DNA of 64,000 nt from Radiobacillus kanasensis. Lineage in GTDB: Bacteria; Bacillota; Bacilli; Bacillales; Amphibacillaceae. Under the pieces are notes generated by a model. It did no database searches. It worked only from the letters and a program-made list of their open reading frames with translations, and was not told the DNA's origin. Below are positions 7,831 to 16,847 of the stretch, one piece after another. The stretch covers positions 3,478,001-3,542,000 of the forward strand of contig NZ_CP088020.1 of the NCBI RefSeq assembly GCF_021049245.1. Reading direction: 5' to 3'. Numbering within the stretch: the stretch's first letter is position 1; each line of letters starts with the position of its first letter. Position numbers and translations under genes: made by a program.

Positions 7831-9685
7831 CTTTATTAATATTCTGGTCTCGTTGTTCCTCCAGTTTAGCTAATATTTTTTGATACTCCTTACTTGGTGG
7901 TGTCAAACTAACGACGATGTCACCAGCCGTAGCCTTTGGATTAGATTCATTCGTAAGAAAATCCATTTCACCGGAGCTTTTTAGAATAAATAACACGGTT
8001 GTATCCTGCCCGCGTTCATCTAAATATTGGTTATAGGAGTACTGATCTGTGATCGTCGTTTTACGGAATACATATCCGGATTCAATACGAGTACAAAGGC
8101 TTTCTAGAGAGGAGCGGTCTGAAAATAGGAGCCTTCCGCCAATCGTATTCACTAAATCCTTTACGTCCTCTTCATCATCGAGCTGAACAGGCAATTTAAA
8201 GACGTTACTTCGGCCAAATTCTGGTACAAACGTCGTACATACCAATGCATTGTAGGAGTCAAAATCCGAAGCAGAGATTAAGTAATCGTATGGAGTCATA
8301 TCTAGACGATACTCGGTTTGTTCTGAAAGTATTTCACCGTGGTAAACATGTATCCCTGCATTTCTAGCAATACCAAGCCGGTCCCATGAACTGTCCACGA
8401 TAATAGATGGAATCTCTAAATCATCAAAAGTTTCAGCAAGAGTTTTCGTAAATGGATTGCTTCCAACTATTAATACTCCAGGCTGGTCGTCTGCAGCTAG
8501 ATTCAACTTTCTTGCCAACCAACCGATAGAAAAACCGTGTGTACAAACCGTAAAGAATACTAATGCAAACGTCAGAGATGTAATAATAGAAGCATCCTCA
8601 TACCCTTCTTTATACAAAACGGTTGCAAAATAACCAGAAACCGTTAGCGCCACAATACCACGTGGTGCAATCCAGCCTACAAGAAACTTTTCAGCGGTAG
8701 ACAAGTCGGTCCCAATCGTAGACAGGAAAATGGATAATGGGCGTACGATAAACAACATGAGCAGAACAAATCCAATGATTTCTATATTAAATACTTCCAT
8801 GAGCGTCTCTCTCGTCAAAGAAGCAGTCAGCATAACAAAAATAGCCGATATTAATAAAATGGATAAATTTTCTTTAAAGTGGCGCATATCCTGGATAGAA
8901 GAAATCCCCATATTAGCTAGCGTCATCCCCATCGCTGTGACCGCTAATAACCCTGTTTCATGCGTGACTTCATCCGCAATAGTGAAACAAGCGATAACGG
9001 CTGTAAACACAACTGGTGACTTTAAAAATTCAGGAATATAGCCGTGTTCAAACATCCAACCAATTCCTTTTCCACAGATAATCCCGATTGCTACTGCAAA
9101 AAGAGAGGCTAAACAGAAGATTAATAATGAGCTAATATGTTTGCCATCTCCTGCAAAAAATACGATTACCTCTAAGGCGAATACAGCTAGTAACGCCCCA
9201 AGCGGATCTACGATAATCCCTTCCCATTTTAAAATTTTTGCCGGTCTCGGCTTCAGTTTTGACTGTCTAAGCAACGGTAAAATCACCGTTGGACCTGTAA
9301 CAATAAATAAAGCACCGATAACAAAGGAGACTGTCAAAGATAGCCCTGCAACGTAATGGGCCGCTAACGAACCGAGTAACCAGCTAATTCCAGCTCCAAC
9401 GGTCGCAATTCGAAAGACAGGTTTTCCTAACCCTTTAATATCTTTAATATCTAAATTTAAGCTTCCTTCAAACAAAATGATTGCCACAGCCACAGAAATA
9501 ATCGGACTATATAAATCACCAAAATCCTGCTCGGGATTAATCAACCCGATTATCGGTCCCGCCAATAGTCCGACTATAGACATCACGACAATAGCTGGCA
9601 TCCGAAAGCGCCAAGAAAACCATTGCGACCCAATCCCCAATATACCAATTATCATAAACTCTAATAATATAGAGTGAATCATCAT
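7814..9685 (-). CDS. CPA1-type cation/proton antiporter with C-terminal TrkA-like domain
   Basis: A 623-residue protein. Residues 1 to about 390 hold around twelve transmembrane helices of the NhaP/CPA1 type (including ILFEGSLNLD and FIVTGPTVILPLL). This is followed by an RCK/TrkA-N-like cytosolic nucleotide-binding segment (LIVGSNPFTKTLAETF, about residues 400-500) and a TrkA-C-like tail (about 530-610). It likely exchanges Na+ or K+ for H+ in pH and salt homeostasis, gated by a cytosolic ligand. The start ATG at 9685 has an ideal AGGAGG; a second ATG follows immediately. It is monocistronic. Confidence 0.9.
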   Translation of the reverse strand: MMIHSILLEFMIIGILGIGSQWFSWRFRMPAIVVMSIVGLLAGPIIGLINPEQDFGDLYSPIISVAVAIILFEGSLNLDIKDIKGLGKPVFRIATVGAGISWLLGSLAAHYVAGLSLTVSFVIGALFIVTGPTVILPLLRQSKLKPRPAKILKWEGIIVDPLGALLAVFALEVIVFFAGDGKHISSLLIFCLASLFAVAIGIICGKGIGWMFEHGYIPEFLKSPVVFTAVIACFTIADEVTHETGLLAVTAMGMTLANMGISSIQDMRHFKENLSILLISAIFVMLTASLTRETLMEVFNIEIIGFVLLMLFIVRPLSIFLSTIGTDLSTAEKFLVGWIAPRGIVALTVSGYFATVLYKEGYEDASIITSLTFALVFFTVCTHGFSIGWLARKLNLAADDQPGVLIVGSNPFTKTLAETFDDLEIPSIIVDSSWDRLGIARNAGIHVYHGEILSEQTEYRLDMTPYDYLISASDFDSYNALVCTTFVPEFGRSNVFKLPVQLDDEEDVKDLVNTIGGRLLFSDRSSLESLCTRIESGYVFRKTTITDQYSYNQYLDERGQDTTVLFILKSSGEMDFLTNESNPKATAGDIVVSLTPPSKEYQKILAKLEEQRDQNINKEDPLT

Positions 9686-9721
9686 TTATCCTCCTCTATT
9701 CCCCGATTCGAATAGGATTTG

Positions 9722-9761
9722 ATGGGCAGTCCTCGATAGGAAGACTGCCCATGCCTTTTTT
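9722..9761 (+). terminator. Orphan terminator-like hairpin between antiporter and recQ
   Basis: A 10-bp perfect stem (ATGGGCAGTC / GACTGCCCAT) is followed by GCC and six T on the plus strand. No plus-strand gene ends here. It could attenuate a transcript reading toward recQ or end a short RNA antisense to the antiporter leader. Confidence 0.5.
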
Positions 9762-9929
9762 GGAAAATTTTTATTTTCATAACCTTTCATTTTCTTATTT
9801 TTCAAATATGACATTATATTATCCTTTTTTCCCATCCACTAAACATAGATAAAAGACTCTCACTTGTTAGCCAATCTTCTTTAAATGCGATAAACTAATG
9901 GTTGTACAAATAAAAAAAGGACGGTTTTT

Positions 9930-12020
9930 ATGATCGCACAAGCAGAAGATCTATTACAACAGTATTATGGCTATACCTCTTTTCGTAAAGGTCAAAAAGC
10001 AGTCATTGACCAGCTCCTTCACCAACAAAACACGCTAGCGATTATGCCGACCGGTGGTGGAAAATCCATTTGTTATCAGATACCTGGTCTGATATTAGAA
10101 GGAACAGCTATTATTATTTCTCCACTTATTTCTTTAATGAAAGATCAAGTAGATGCCTTACAAGCTCTTGGCATTTCTGCAACCTATATTAATAGCTCGT
10201 TAACTACGGAAGAACAACAAAGAAGAATAGAACAAGTAAAAAAAGGGTCTTATCAATTTCTTTATGTAGCTCCAGAAAGATTTGAATCTCAGTCCTTTAT
10301 TCATACTATAAATTCGATTTCCTTATCTCTTATCGCTTTTGATGAAGCACATTGTATTTCCCAATGGGGACACGATTTCCGTCCTAGCTATCGCTCGATT
10401 GTGCCAGCCCTTAAGCAAATTGTGAATTTACCCGTTTTGGCTGCCATGACCGCAACTGCGACGGATGACGTGATGGCGGATATTCAAGACCTTCTGTCCA
10501 TTTCTTCCGAGAACATTGTAAATACAGGCTTTGCTAGGGAAAATCTATCTTTTCAAGTCATCAAAGGGCAAGACAAAAAAGCGTTCATCTCGCAATATAC
10601 GGAAGCACGGAAGCTAGAATCCGGCATTATTTATACCGCTACACGAAAACAAACCGATTCCCTTCATGCTTTTCTAGAGAAAAAAGGCTTTCTTGTTGCC
10701 AAATACCATGGTGGCCTTTCTGAAACAGTAAGAAAGCAAGAGCAATATGCTTTTATCCAAGACGAAAAAACGATTATGGTCGCCACCAATGCCTTTGGCA
10801 TGGGGATTGATAAATCGAACGTTCGCTATGTCGTTCACTATGCTTTGCCAATGAATATCGAGTCTTATTATCAGGAAGCTGGTAGAGCAGGAAGAGATGG
10901 AGAGCCTAGTGATTGTGTCTTATTGTTTTCCGGTCAAGATATCCAGCTTCAGAAATTTCTAATTGACCAATCTGGCGCTGGTCCCGATAAGAAAAGCCAG
11001 GAATACAAAAAATTACAAGCAATGATCAATTACTGCCACACCGAACATTGTTTGCAAGCCTATATATTGGACTATTTCCAGGATGATGCTTCCGGCAAAA
11101 ACTGTGGTACATGTAGTAACTGTAAGCATCAAGGTAAAAAAGAGGATATGACGAGAGAAGCTCAAATGGTGTTATCTTGTGTCAAACGAATGGGAGAGCG
11201 TTTTGGAGCAAGCTTAACAGCCAAAGTGTTGAAAGGTTCTAAGGACAAAAAGGTAAGAGATTTCAATTTGGATAGTCTGTCCACTTATGGCCTTATGTCT
11301 TCTTTTACAGAAAAAAATATTACACAAATTATTCATTTTCTCATAGCAGAAAATTTACTTTCCCCTGGGCAAGAACGCTATCCGATTCTTTCTCTTACGA
11401 AGGCAGCAGAGCCTGTCTTAAAAGGGGAACAAAAAGTATGGATGCAGCAAATAACCATAAATCCCGTTGCGAATGTTGACTACCAAGCATCTTTATTTGA
11501 AGAATTTCGCTTACTTCGAAAACAACTTGCTGAAAGGGATGGCGTACCTCCTTATGTGATATTCTCTGATGCAACGCTAAAGGAAATGACCAGACATTTA
11601 CCAGACTCGACAGAAAAGCTTTTACAAATTAAAGGGGTAGGCTCAAAGAAAATGGAGCAATACGGGGAAGCCTTTTTACAGACCATCTTGACTTGGAAAG
11701 AAGAAAAACCAGATAGAAATCAAGATTCTCCAAGCCATATACAATCCTACACCCTGTTTGAACAAGGCTATGAAATATCTGCAATTGCGAAGTTAAGAAA
11801 CATTACCGAACAAACGGTTACGAATCATCTGTTTACTTGTTTCAAAGAAGGAATGGAATTAGATTGGACCTTGTTCTTTGATGGAGAGCAAGAAGAAGTA
11901 GTTTTACAAATGCGTGAACAGATAGATGAACCGCGGCTTAAGGATATAAAAGAACTTGTTCCGGATGATTATAGCTATACAACCATTAAGGCTGTTCTCA
12001 CAAAGAATGGGTATATGTAA
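9930..12020 (+). CDS. recQ: ATP-dependent DNA helicase RecQ
   Basis: A 3'-5' DNA helicase for recombination and fork repair, 696 residues. In order: Walker A MPTGGGKS (about 39-46), DEAH box (FDEAHCISQWGHDFR), helicase motif VI region QEAGRAGRDGEPSDC, the RecQ zinc-binding cysteines (CHTEHC ... CGTCSNC, about 368-395), winged helix, an HRDC domain (about 515-590), and a C-terminal helix-turn-helix extension (SAIAKLRNITEQTVTNHL). It is longer than B. subtilis RecS and matches the full-length RecQ architecture. The start ATG at 9930 follows AAAAAAGGACGG. The transcript ends in the hairpin at 12021-12055. Confidence 0.95.
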   Translation: MIAQAEDLLQQYYGYTSFRKGQKAVIDQLLHQQNTLAIMPTGGGKSICYQIPGLILEGTAIIISPLISLMKDQVDALQALGISATYINSSLTTEEQQRRIEQVKKGSYQFLYVAPERFESQSFIHTINSISLSLIAFDEAHCISQWGHDFRPSYRSIVPALKQIVNLPVLAAMTATATDDVMADIQDLLSISSENIVNTGFARENLSFQVIKGQDKKAFISQYTEARKLESGIIYTATRKQTDSLHAFLEKKGFLVAKYHGGLSETVRKQEQYAFIQDEKTIMVATNAFGMGIDKSNVRYVVHYALPMNIESYYQEAGRAGRDGEPSDCVLLFSGQDIQLQKFLIDQSGAGPDKKSQEYKKLQAMINYCHTEHCLQAYILDYFQDDASGKNCGTCSNCKHQGKKEDMTREAQMVLSCVKRMGERFGASLTAKVLKGSKDKKVRDFNLDSLSTYGLMSSFTEKNITQIIHFLIAENLLSPGQERYPILSLTKAAEPVLKGEQKVWMQQITINPVANVDYQASLFEEFRLLRKQLAERDGVPPYVIFSDATLKEMTRHLPDSTEKLLQIKGVGSKKMEQYGEAFLQTILTWKEEKPDRNQDSPSHIQSYTLFEQGYEISAIAKLRNITEQTVTNHLFTCFKEGMELDWTLFFDGEQEEVVLQMREQIDEPRLKDIKELVPDDYSYTTIKAVLTKNGYM

Positions 12021-12055
12021 AATGCCAGGCTGTTATCTCTAAACAGCCTGGCATT
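12021..12055. terminator. Bidirectional hairpin between recQ and the zinc-ribbon gene
   Basis: A 14-bp perfect stem (AATGCCAGGCTGTT and its complement) with a 7-base loop. On the minus strand it is followed by a T run, on the plus strand by CTCTACTTTTT. Confidence 0.85.
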
Positions 12056-12057
12056 CT

Positions 12058-12222
12058 CTACTTTTTCGGTATAAACTCTTTTTCACGGTCTCTATTTTGA
12101 CAATCTGAACACATTTTCATTTTTTCTTCTTTACTCGTTAATAGTTTTCCACAGCTACTACATTTCCCATATTCATTAGGGTTCGCTTGGAACCCGGAAA
12201 GGTGTGCCTCTGGTCCTATCAT
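12058..12222 (-). CDS. Small zinc-ribbon protein
   Basis: A 54-residue protein (MIGPEAHLSGFQANPNEYGK ...) preceded by AGGAGGG. It has two CxxC knuckles, CSSCGK at about residues 21-26 and CSDCQ at about 38-42, so it probably binds one zinc ion; a basic tail follows. I do not recognise the family. It lies between recQ and ampS and may be its own unit, because a hairpin follows it and 69 bp separate it from ampS upstream. Confidence 0.75.
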   Translation of the reverse strand: MIGPEAHLSGFQANPNEYGKCSSCGKLLTSKEEKMKMCSDCQNRDREKEFIPKK

Positions 12223-12291
12223 TATATAGTCCCTCCTATTAAAACTATTAGCTTTATATAGGAAGTTCCCGGTAAAGAAAATGTTTAAACA

Positions 12292-13533
12292 TTACTCATT
12301 GAAATCAAGTGCCCAGGTCCCTTTACGGAAAACCGCTTCTGTTTTTCCATCCTCTGTAACTCCATCGATATCTAATTCTGCAGAACCGATCATAAAGTCA
12401 ACGTGTGTTAAGCTATCATTTACTCCATGCTTATCCAATTCTTCTTCATTCATATCAGATCCACCTTCTAGATTCGTTGGATACGCCTTACCAAGCGCAA
12501 TATGGCATGATGCATTCTCATCATAAAGCGTATTATAGAAGATAAGTCCTGATTGAGAAATTGGAGATTCATTAGGTACAAGAGCAACTTCTCCAAGTCT
12601 ACGAGCTCCCTCATCCGTATCGAGTAAATGCTTCAACGTGTCATACCCTTTTTCAGCTGTAAAATCCACAACTTTCCCATCTTTGAACGTTAAGCTGAAT
12701 TTATCAATCATATTTCCACCATAAATAAGTGGCATCGTACTAGAAACGGTTCCGTTCACCCCATATTTGTGAGGCATTGTGAATACTTCTTCTGTTGGCA
12801 TATTTGGATTAAAATCATGACCTTTAGCATTCTTGGCCGAACCGCCTTTCCAAATATGCCCTTCAGGAAGCTCCATCTCAAATTCCGTTCCAGGTGCTTT
12901 ATAAATAAGTTTTTTATATTTTTTATTATTTAAGAATGCTCTTGCTTTACGCAAAGTCGCATTGTGTTCTTCCCATGCAGCAACCGGATCCGCTTGATCT
13001 GCACGAACAATTTTAAAGATCTGTTCCCAAAGACTTTCAACAGCATCCGTTTCTGATTGATCCGGGAATATTTTCTTTGCCCAATCCCCTGTTGGGATGG
13101 AGATAAGAGACCAAGGAATAATATCATTCATCGTATATGTACGAAATTCCTTCATCGCCTCTGCACTTGCTTTCGTTGCATTGGCTACTTTTTCCGGGTC
13201 AATGTCTTTTAAGAGATCTGGATTAGTAGAACGTATCGCTAATAATGCGGCGCCGTCTTTCGCAAAATCTAATTGCTTATCTACACTCCATTGTGGAACA
13301 TGGTTTAAAACCTCATCCGGAGCGTGCTGATACTTCAGCAACGTTAATTCATCATCATTCCAATTAACATGAACGTTCTTTGCTCCAAGTTCATAAGCCT
13401 TTCTTGCTACAATCTTTGTAAAGTCTACCCCATCAATTGGAGCATTAATCACTAAAGCCTGTCCCTTTTGCAGGTTTACACCTGTACGTAATGCTAACTC
13501 TGCGTATTTTTCCATCATCTGTCTTTCTGCCAT
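12292..13533 (-). CDS. ampS: M29-family aminopeptidase
   Basis: A cytosolic metallo-aminopeptidase that releases N-terminal amino acids from peptides; 413 residues, the usual size for AmpS/PepS/AmpT of peptidase family M29. Recognisable segments are NAPIDGVDFTKIVARKAYELGAK, the metal-site region containing MPTEEVF (about residues 255-265), and SQSGLIFYNTLYDENASCHIALG split over about 345-375. The start ATG at 13533 lies nine bases after GGAGGG. It is monocistronic on the minus strand. Confidence 0.92.
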   Translation of the reverse strand: MAERQMMEKYAELALRTGVNLQKGQALVINAPIDGVDFTKIVARKAYELGAKNVHVNWNDDELTLLKYQHAPDEVLNHVPQWSVDKQLDFAKDGAALLAIRSTNPDLLKDIDPEKVANATKASAEAMKEFRTYTMNDIIPWSLISIPTGDWAKKIFPDQSETDAVESLWEQIFKIVRADQADPVAAWEEHNATLRKARAFLNNKKYKKLIYKAPGTEFEMELPEGHIWKGGSAKNAKGHDFNPNMPTEEVFTMPHKYGVNGTVSSTMPLIYGGNMIDKFSLTFKDGKVVDFTAEKGYDTLKHLLDTDEGARRLGEVALVPNESPISQSGLIFYNTLYDENASCHIALGKAYPTNLEGGSDMNEEELDKHGVNDSLTHVDFMIGSAELDIDGVTEDGKTEAVFRKGTWALDFNE

Positions 13534-13641
13534 ACTTAACTTCCCTCCGTATATTTGTTACTTCTATCTCTATGCCATGCTCTATTATTTCATAAAATTT
13601 CGAATACAACAAAGCATTGCTTCCAAAATAAGTCATATTGA

Positions 13642-15528
13642 CTATTTTTTGAGCTCTTCGACGAGTTGGGAAAGTTCCTCCCAGCGCTCTATAGCCTCTT
13701 CTAGCTGCTTTTCAAGCTTGCTTTGTTTTTCATACAGCTCCTGTACCTTTCCAACATCACTTCCTGCCGCCGCAATTTCTTCCCCTAGCCTTTCTATTTC
13801 TTGCTCCATTTCTTCAATTCTATCCTCAATACCATCCCACTCTTTTTGCTCATGATAGGAAAGTTTTTTCTTCTTCTTCGGTTTTTCTTCTGGCTTGGCT
13901 GGCTTTTTCTCTTCCTTCGCCTTTACTTGTTCTTTTCTATCCTCCAGAAATTCTGAATAATTTCCATAATAGAGGTGGGGTGTTTTTTCTCCTCTTTGGA
14001 ACACTATCAGTTGATCCACCACACGATCTAAAAAGTAGCGATCGTGAGAAACGGTGATGACAACACCTGGGAACTGCTCTAAATAATCCTCCAGCACTCC
14101 TAATGTTTGTGTGTCTAAATCGTTGGTTGGCTCATCTAAGAAGAGAACGTTCGGCTCATTCATCAAAACACGAAGTAAATACAGCCGACGGCGTTCCCCA
14201 CCAGAAAGTCGGCGGATATACGTGTATTGCTGTGATCTTGGAAAAAGAAATCTTTCCAGCATTTGCTCTGCAGTGATAGTATCTCCTTTCGCCGTATGAA
14301 TAACCTCTGCAACTTCCTTTATATAGTCAATCATTCGTAAATTTTCATCCACATCCACGTTATTTTGTGTGTAGTAGCCAATTTTCACCGTCTGCCCGAC
14401 ATCAAATGTACCTTCGTCTGGCTCTATATTACCTGCCATCATATTTAGGAGAGTTGTTTTACCACTGCCGTTTGGCCCGATAATACCGATTCTATCTCCC
14501 GGTATAAACAAGTGATTAAAATTTTGGATAATGGTATGCCCTTCAAAGGACTTAGACACATCTAAGGCTTCCAGCACTTTCGTTCCTAGTCGAGAAGCCC
14601 CCACCTGTACATCAAGACTCTCCTTATTCGTATGAAAGGTTTGGTCCTTCATTTCTTCGATTCGTTGTTTTCTTGCTTTTTGCTTGGTGGAACGAGCTTT
14701 TGCTCCTCTTCTAAGCCAGGCTAATTCTCGACGCATCGTATTGGCATGTTTTTGCTCACTTTGCAATTCCTGTTGCTCGCGCTCTGCCTTCTTTTCTAGA
14801 AACATTTCATAATTCCCAACATAGGAATACAGTTTCCCGTTTTCCAATTCAAACATGTAATTGGTGATTCGGTTTAGAAAGTATCTTTCATGCGTAACCA
14901 GCATAATTGAACCAGAATATTGAGGGAGATAACTTTCTAGCCACTCGACTGTCTCATTATCTAGGTGGTTTGTCGGTTCATCCAACAACAAAAGATCCGC
15001 AGGTTGGATTAAAGCTTTTGCTATCGCTACTCTTTTTCTTTGACCACCCGATAGTTCAGCAACTCGTTTATGAAATTCCGTTATTCCTAACTTGGTTAAT
15101 ATCGTTTTCGCCTGTGTGTTTGCGTCCCACGCTTGCAGTTTATCCATCTTTTCTTGTGCGGCTATAAGTTTATTCTGTAAAACTTCGTTGTTCGGCTTGG
15201 CCTCAAGGTCTATTAACACTTTTTCATAGTTTCTAAGTGCAACCATCACAGCAGAGTCTCCATAGTATATATGATCCAACACCGTTAATTGATCATCTAA
15301 ATAAGGCTCTTGTTCTAAATACTCAACCCGAAAATCATTCGCATGATTCAACTGACCATCATCGAAGGATTCGATTCCTGCAATCCCTTTTAAAAGAGTA
15401 GATTTTCCTGTTCCATTTACGCCAATCAAGCCAATGCGTTGTTTTTGTTCCAAGGTAAAGGATATATCTTGAAATAATATCTTGTCTCCATAAGATTTCG
15501 AAACTTCTTCTACTGATAATAAACTCAT
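13642..15528 (-). CDS. yfmR: ABC-F translation factor of the YfmR/Uup type
   Basis: A ribosome-associated ATPase that helps stalled ribosomes. Two ABC cassettes: Walker A GVNGTGKST and signature LSGGQRKR in the first; GPNGSGKTT and LSGGERRR in the second. They are joined by the basic P-site linker (WLRRGAKARSTKQKARKQR) and followed by a Lys/Pro-rich hinge and a C-terminal coiled coil (about residues 560-628), diagnostic of Uup/YfmR. The start is taken at ATG 15528 (MSLLSVEEV) behind AAAGGGTGAG, giving 628 residues; upstream in-frame codons lack a ribosome binding site. A 27-bp hairpin-forming palindrome lies about 90 bases upstream. The link to EF-P and polyproline stalling comes from knowledge of B. 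subtilis YfmR. Confidence 0.92.
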   Translation of the reverse strand: MSLLSVEEVSKSYGDKILFQDISFTLEQKQRIGLIGVNGTGKSTLLKGIAGIESFDDGQLNHANDFRVEYLEQEPYLDDQLTVLDHIYYGDSAVMVALRNYEKVLIDLEAKPNNEVLQNKLIAAQEKMDKLQAWDANTQAKTILTKLGITEFHKRVAELSGGQRKRVAIAKALIQPADLLLLDEPTNHLDNETVEWLESYLPQYSGSIMLVTHERYFLNRITNYMFELENGKLYSYVGNYEMFLEKKAEREQQELQSEQKHANTMRRELAWLRRGAKARSTKQKARKQRIEEMKDQTFHTNKESLDVQVGASRLGTKVLEALDVSKSFEGHTIIQNFNHLFIPGDRIGIIGPNGSGKTTLLNMMAGNIEPDEGTFDVGQTVKIGYYTQNNVDVDENLRMIDYIKEVAEVIHTAKGDTITAEQMLERFLFPRSQQYTYIRRLSGGERRRLYLLRVLMNEPNVLFLDEPTNDLDTQTLGVLEDYLEQFPGVVITVSHDRYFLDRVVDQLIVFQRGEKTPHLYYGNYSEFLEDRKEQVKAKEEKKPAKPEEKPKKKKKLSYHEQKEWDGIEDRIEEMEQEIERLGEEIAAAGSDVGKVQELYEKQSKLEKQLEEAIERWEELSQLVEELKK

Positions 15529-15615
15529 GTTTAAGCTCACCCTTTTATTTACTATCTCCTCATTATAGTCGATAGGATAGGAAGATAACACTGAAACGGA
15601 AATTTACGACATGGC

Positions 15616-15642
15616 AACTCATGTGATATAATTACATGAGTT
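15616..15642. promoter_or_regulatory. Perfect 9-bp inverted repeat upstream of yfmR
   Basis: AACTCATGT and ACATGAGTT are separated by nine A/T-rich bases. It lies 88-114 bp before the yfmR start. It is followed by a T run only on the plus strand, where no gene ends. It is a candidate operator or leader hairpin; no binding protein is assigned. Confidence 0.45.
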
Positions 15643-15697
15643 ACTTTTTGTAAGTTGGTAATATTTTTCAAAATAGCTGTTTTCGTGTAGTTTATTG

Positions 15698-15803
15698 CTA
15701 TTTATATAAATTGCGACATAACGAAAGAGTGATTCTTTTATTTTCTTTAACAAGTTGACTGCCAATCCGGCGAAAATCCTTACGTCGCATTTTATATCAA
15801 CTA
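15698..15803. repeat. 106-bp inverted-repeat (MITE-like) element, copy 2
   Basis: The left end (about 15698-15721) and right end (15780-15803) carry the same inverted termini as the element at 2419-2627 (AAATTGCGACATAA and TTACGTCGCATTTTATATCAA). The interior is unrelated and half the length. It is non-coding. Confidence 0.65.
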
Positions 15804-15916
15804 TCAACATGTAAAAATCCTACTAGGAAAAGCAAAATCTTTAGAACATAGCCTTACAGAAAAGGCTTACAATACCGATGAAAAAGAAGTATGATAAAAG
15901 AACAGGGGGGAGAATT

Positions 15917-16243
15917 ATGAATGAGCTATGTCCGAGATTTGAAAAAGCGATGCAACTGTTTAGTAAACGGTGGGTTGGCCTGATATTATTTGAGCTTCTT
16001 GATGGTTCAAAACGATTTTCTGAAATGGAAGCAGAGCTCCCTATTAGTGGCCGGCTTCTATCTGACCGTTTAAAGCTTTTAGAGCAAGAAGAAATCGTCA
16101 AAAGGCATATATACTCAGAGTTCCCCGTGCGTATTGAATATCAATTAACGGATAAAGGACGGGCATTGGAGCCTGTTATTAAAGCCATACAAGATTGGTC
16201 CCATGATTGGGTTACGGAAAATGAGATTGAAATAGAAACATAA
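15917..16243 (+). CDS. HxlR-family transcriptional regulator (YodB-like)
   Basis: A 108-residue winged-helix regulator with the HxlR core FSKRWVGLILFELLDG, RFSEMEAELP..SGRLLSDRLKLLE and a C-terminal dimerisation helix ending in IQDWSHDW. A single Cys near the N-terminus (MNELCPRF, residue 5) is placed like the thiol/quinone-sensing Cys of B. subtilis YodB and CatR, so redox or electrophile sensing is plausible but inferred. The start is taken at ATG 15917 behind AGGGGGGAG; an upstream in-frame ATG at 15878 lacks this. No obvious target gene is divergent from it. Confidence 0.85.
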   Translation: MNELCPRFEKAMQLFSKRWVGLILFELLDGSKRFSEMEAELPISGRLLSDRLKLLEQEEIVKRHIYSEFPVRIEYQLTDKGRALEPVIKAIQDWSHDWVTENEIEIET

Positions 16244-16246
16244 ACA

Positions 16247-16286
16247 GAAAAAACCTACTCAATTTTTTAAATCGAGTAGGTTTTTA
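16247..16286. terminator. Bidirectional terminator
   Basis: AAACCTACTC / GAGTAGGTTT stem with T runs on both sides, between the convergent HxlR gene and thioesterase gene. Confidence 0.9.
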
Positions 16287-16829
16287 TTAGAAAGGATTCT
16301 TCCCAAACCGACTTTTCTCATTCCAAGGAAAGTTCGTTCCAAAGGAATTCGCCACTTGTTTGGATTGTTTTCTTCTTTCTTTTCTTAAAGCCGCTCTCTC
16401 CGGTGCACCTTCATGCAGAAGTTTCTCTTCCTCTGATTCGGGATAAACACTAGGCACCGTGGTTGGTCGCTTATCTTCCCCTATCGCAACCATCGTTAGA
16501 AAGGCTGTCGTACAAACTTTTCTATCACCCGTTAACAGATTTTCTGTTACAGCTTTTACAAAAACCTCCATGGACGTATTATGCGTCCACGTTACAAAAG
16601 CTTCCAAGCAGATGGTATCTCCTTCTTTAACTGGATGAAGGAAATCAACTGAATCTGTCGACGCGGTTACAACAGGCTTTCTCGCATGTCTCGTTGCCGA
16701 AATGGCAGCCACGTCATCGATATGCGCCATGAGTTCCCCACCAAATAACGTTCCATGACCATTTGTATCAGGTGGTAAAACGTGTGAGGTTTTTACCGTT
16801 AACGATGCTACACTAGGTTTTGATTCCAT
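16287..16829 (-). CDS. Acyl-CoA thioesterase (hotdog fold)
   Basis: A 180-residue single hotdog-fold thioesterase of the YciA/YkhA (BFIT/BACH) type, hydrolysing acyl-CoA in the cytosol. Characteristic segments are DTNGHGTLFGGELMAHID (about residues 20-38, the catalytic region) and RKPVVTASTDSVDFLHPVKEGD. The C-terminal 45 residues are charged and Arg/Lys-rich (RAALRKERRKQSKQ). The start ATG follows GGAAAGGAATG. It lies 18 bp downstream of the cardiolipin synthase gene and may be co-transcribed with it. Confidence 0.9.
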   Translation of the reverse strand: MESKPSVASLTVKTSHVLPPDTNGHGTLFGGELMAHIDDVAAISATRHARKPVVTASTDSVDFLHPVKEGDTICLEAFVTWTHNTSMEVFVKAVTENLLTGDRKVCTTAFLTMVAIGEDKRPTTVPSVYPESEEEKLLHEGAPERAALRKERRKQSKQVANSFGTNFPWNEKSRFGKNPF

Positions 16830-16847
16830 CTTGCTAACATTCCTTTC

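Noticed and set aside
12281..12526. Plus-strand frame opposite the aminopeptidase 3' end
   Set aside because: Antisense to ampS; no independent support.
15619..15810. 63-codon minus-strand frame
   Set aside because: Runs through the palindrome and the inverted-repeat element; no ribosome binding site or protein-like pattern.
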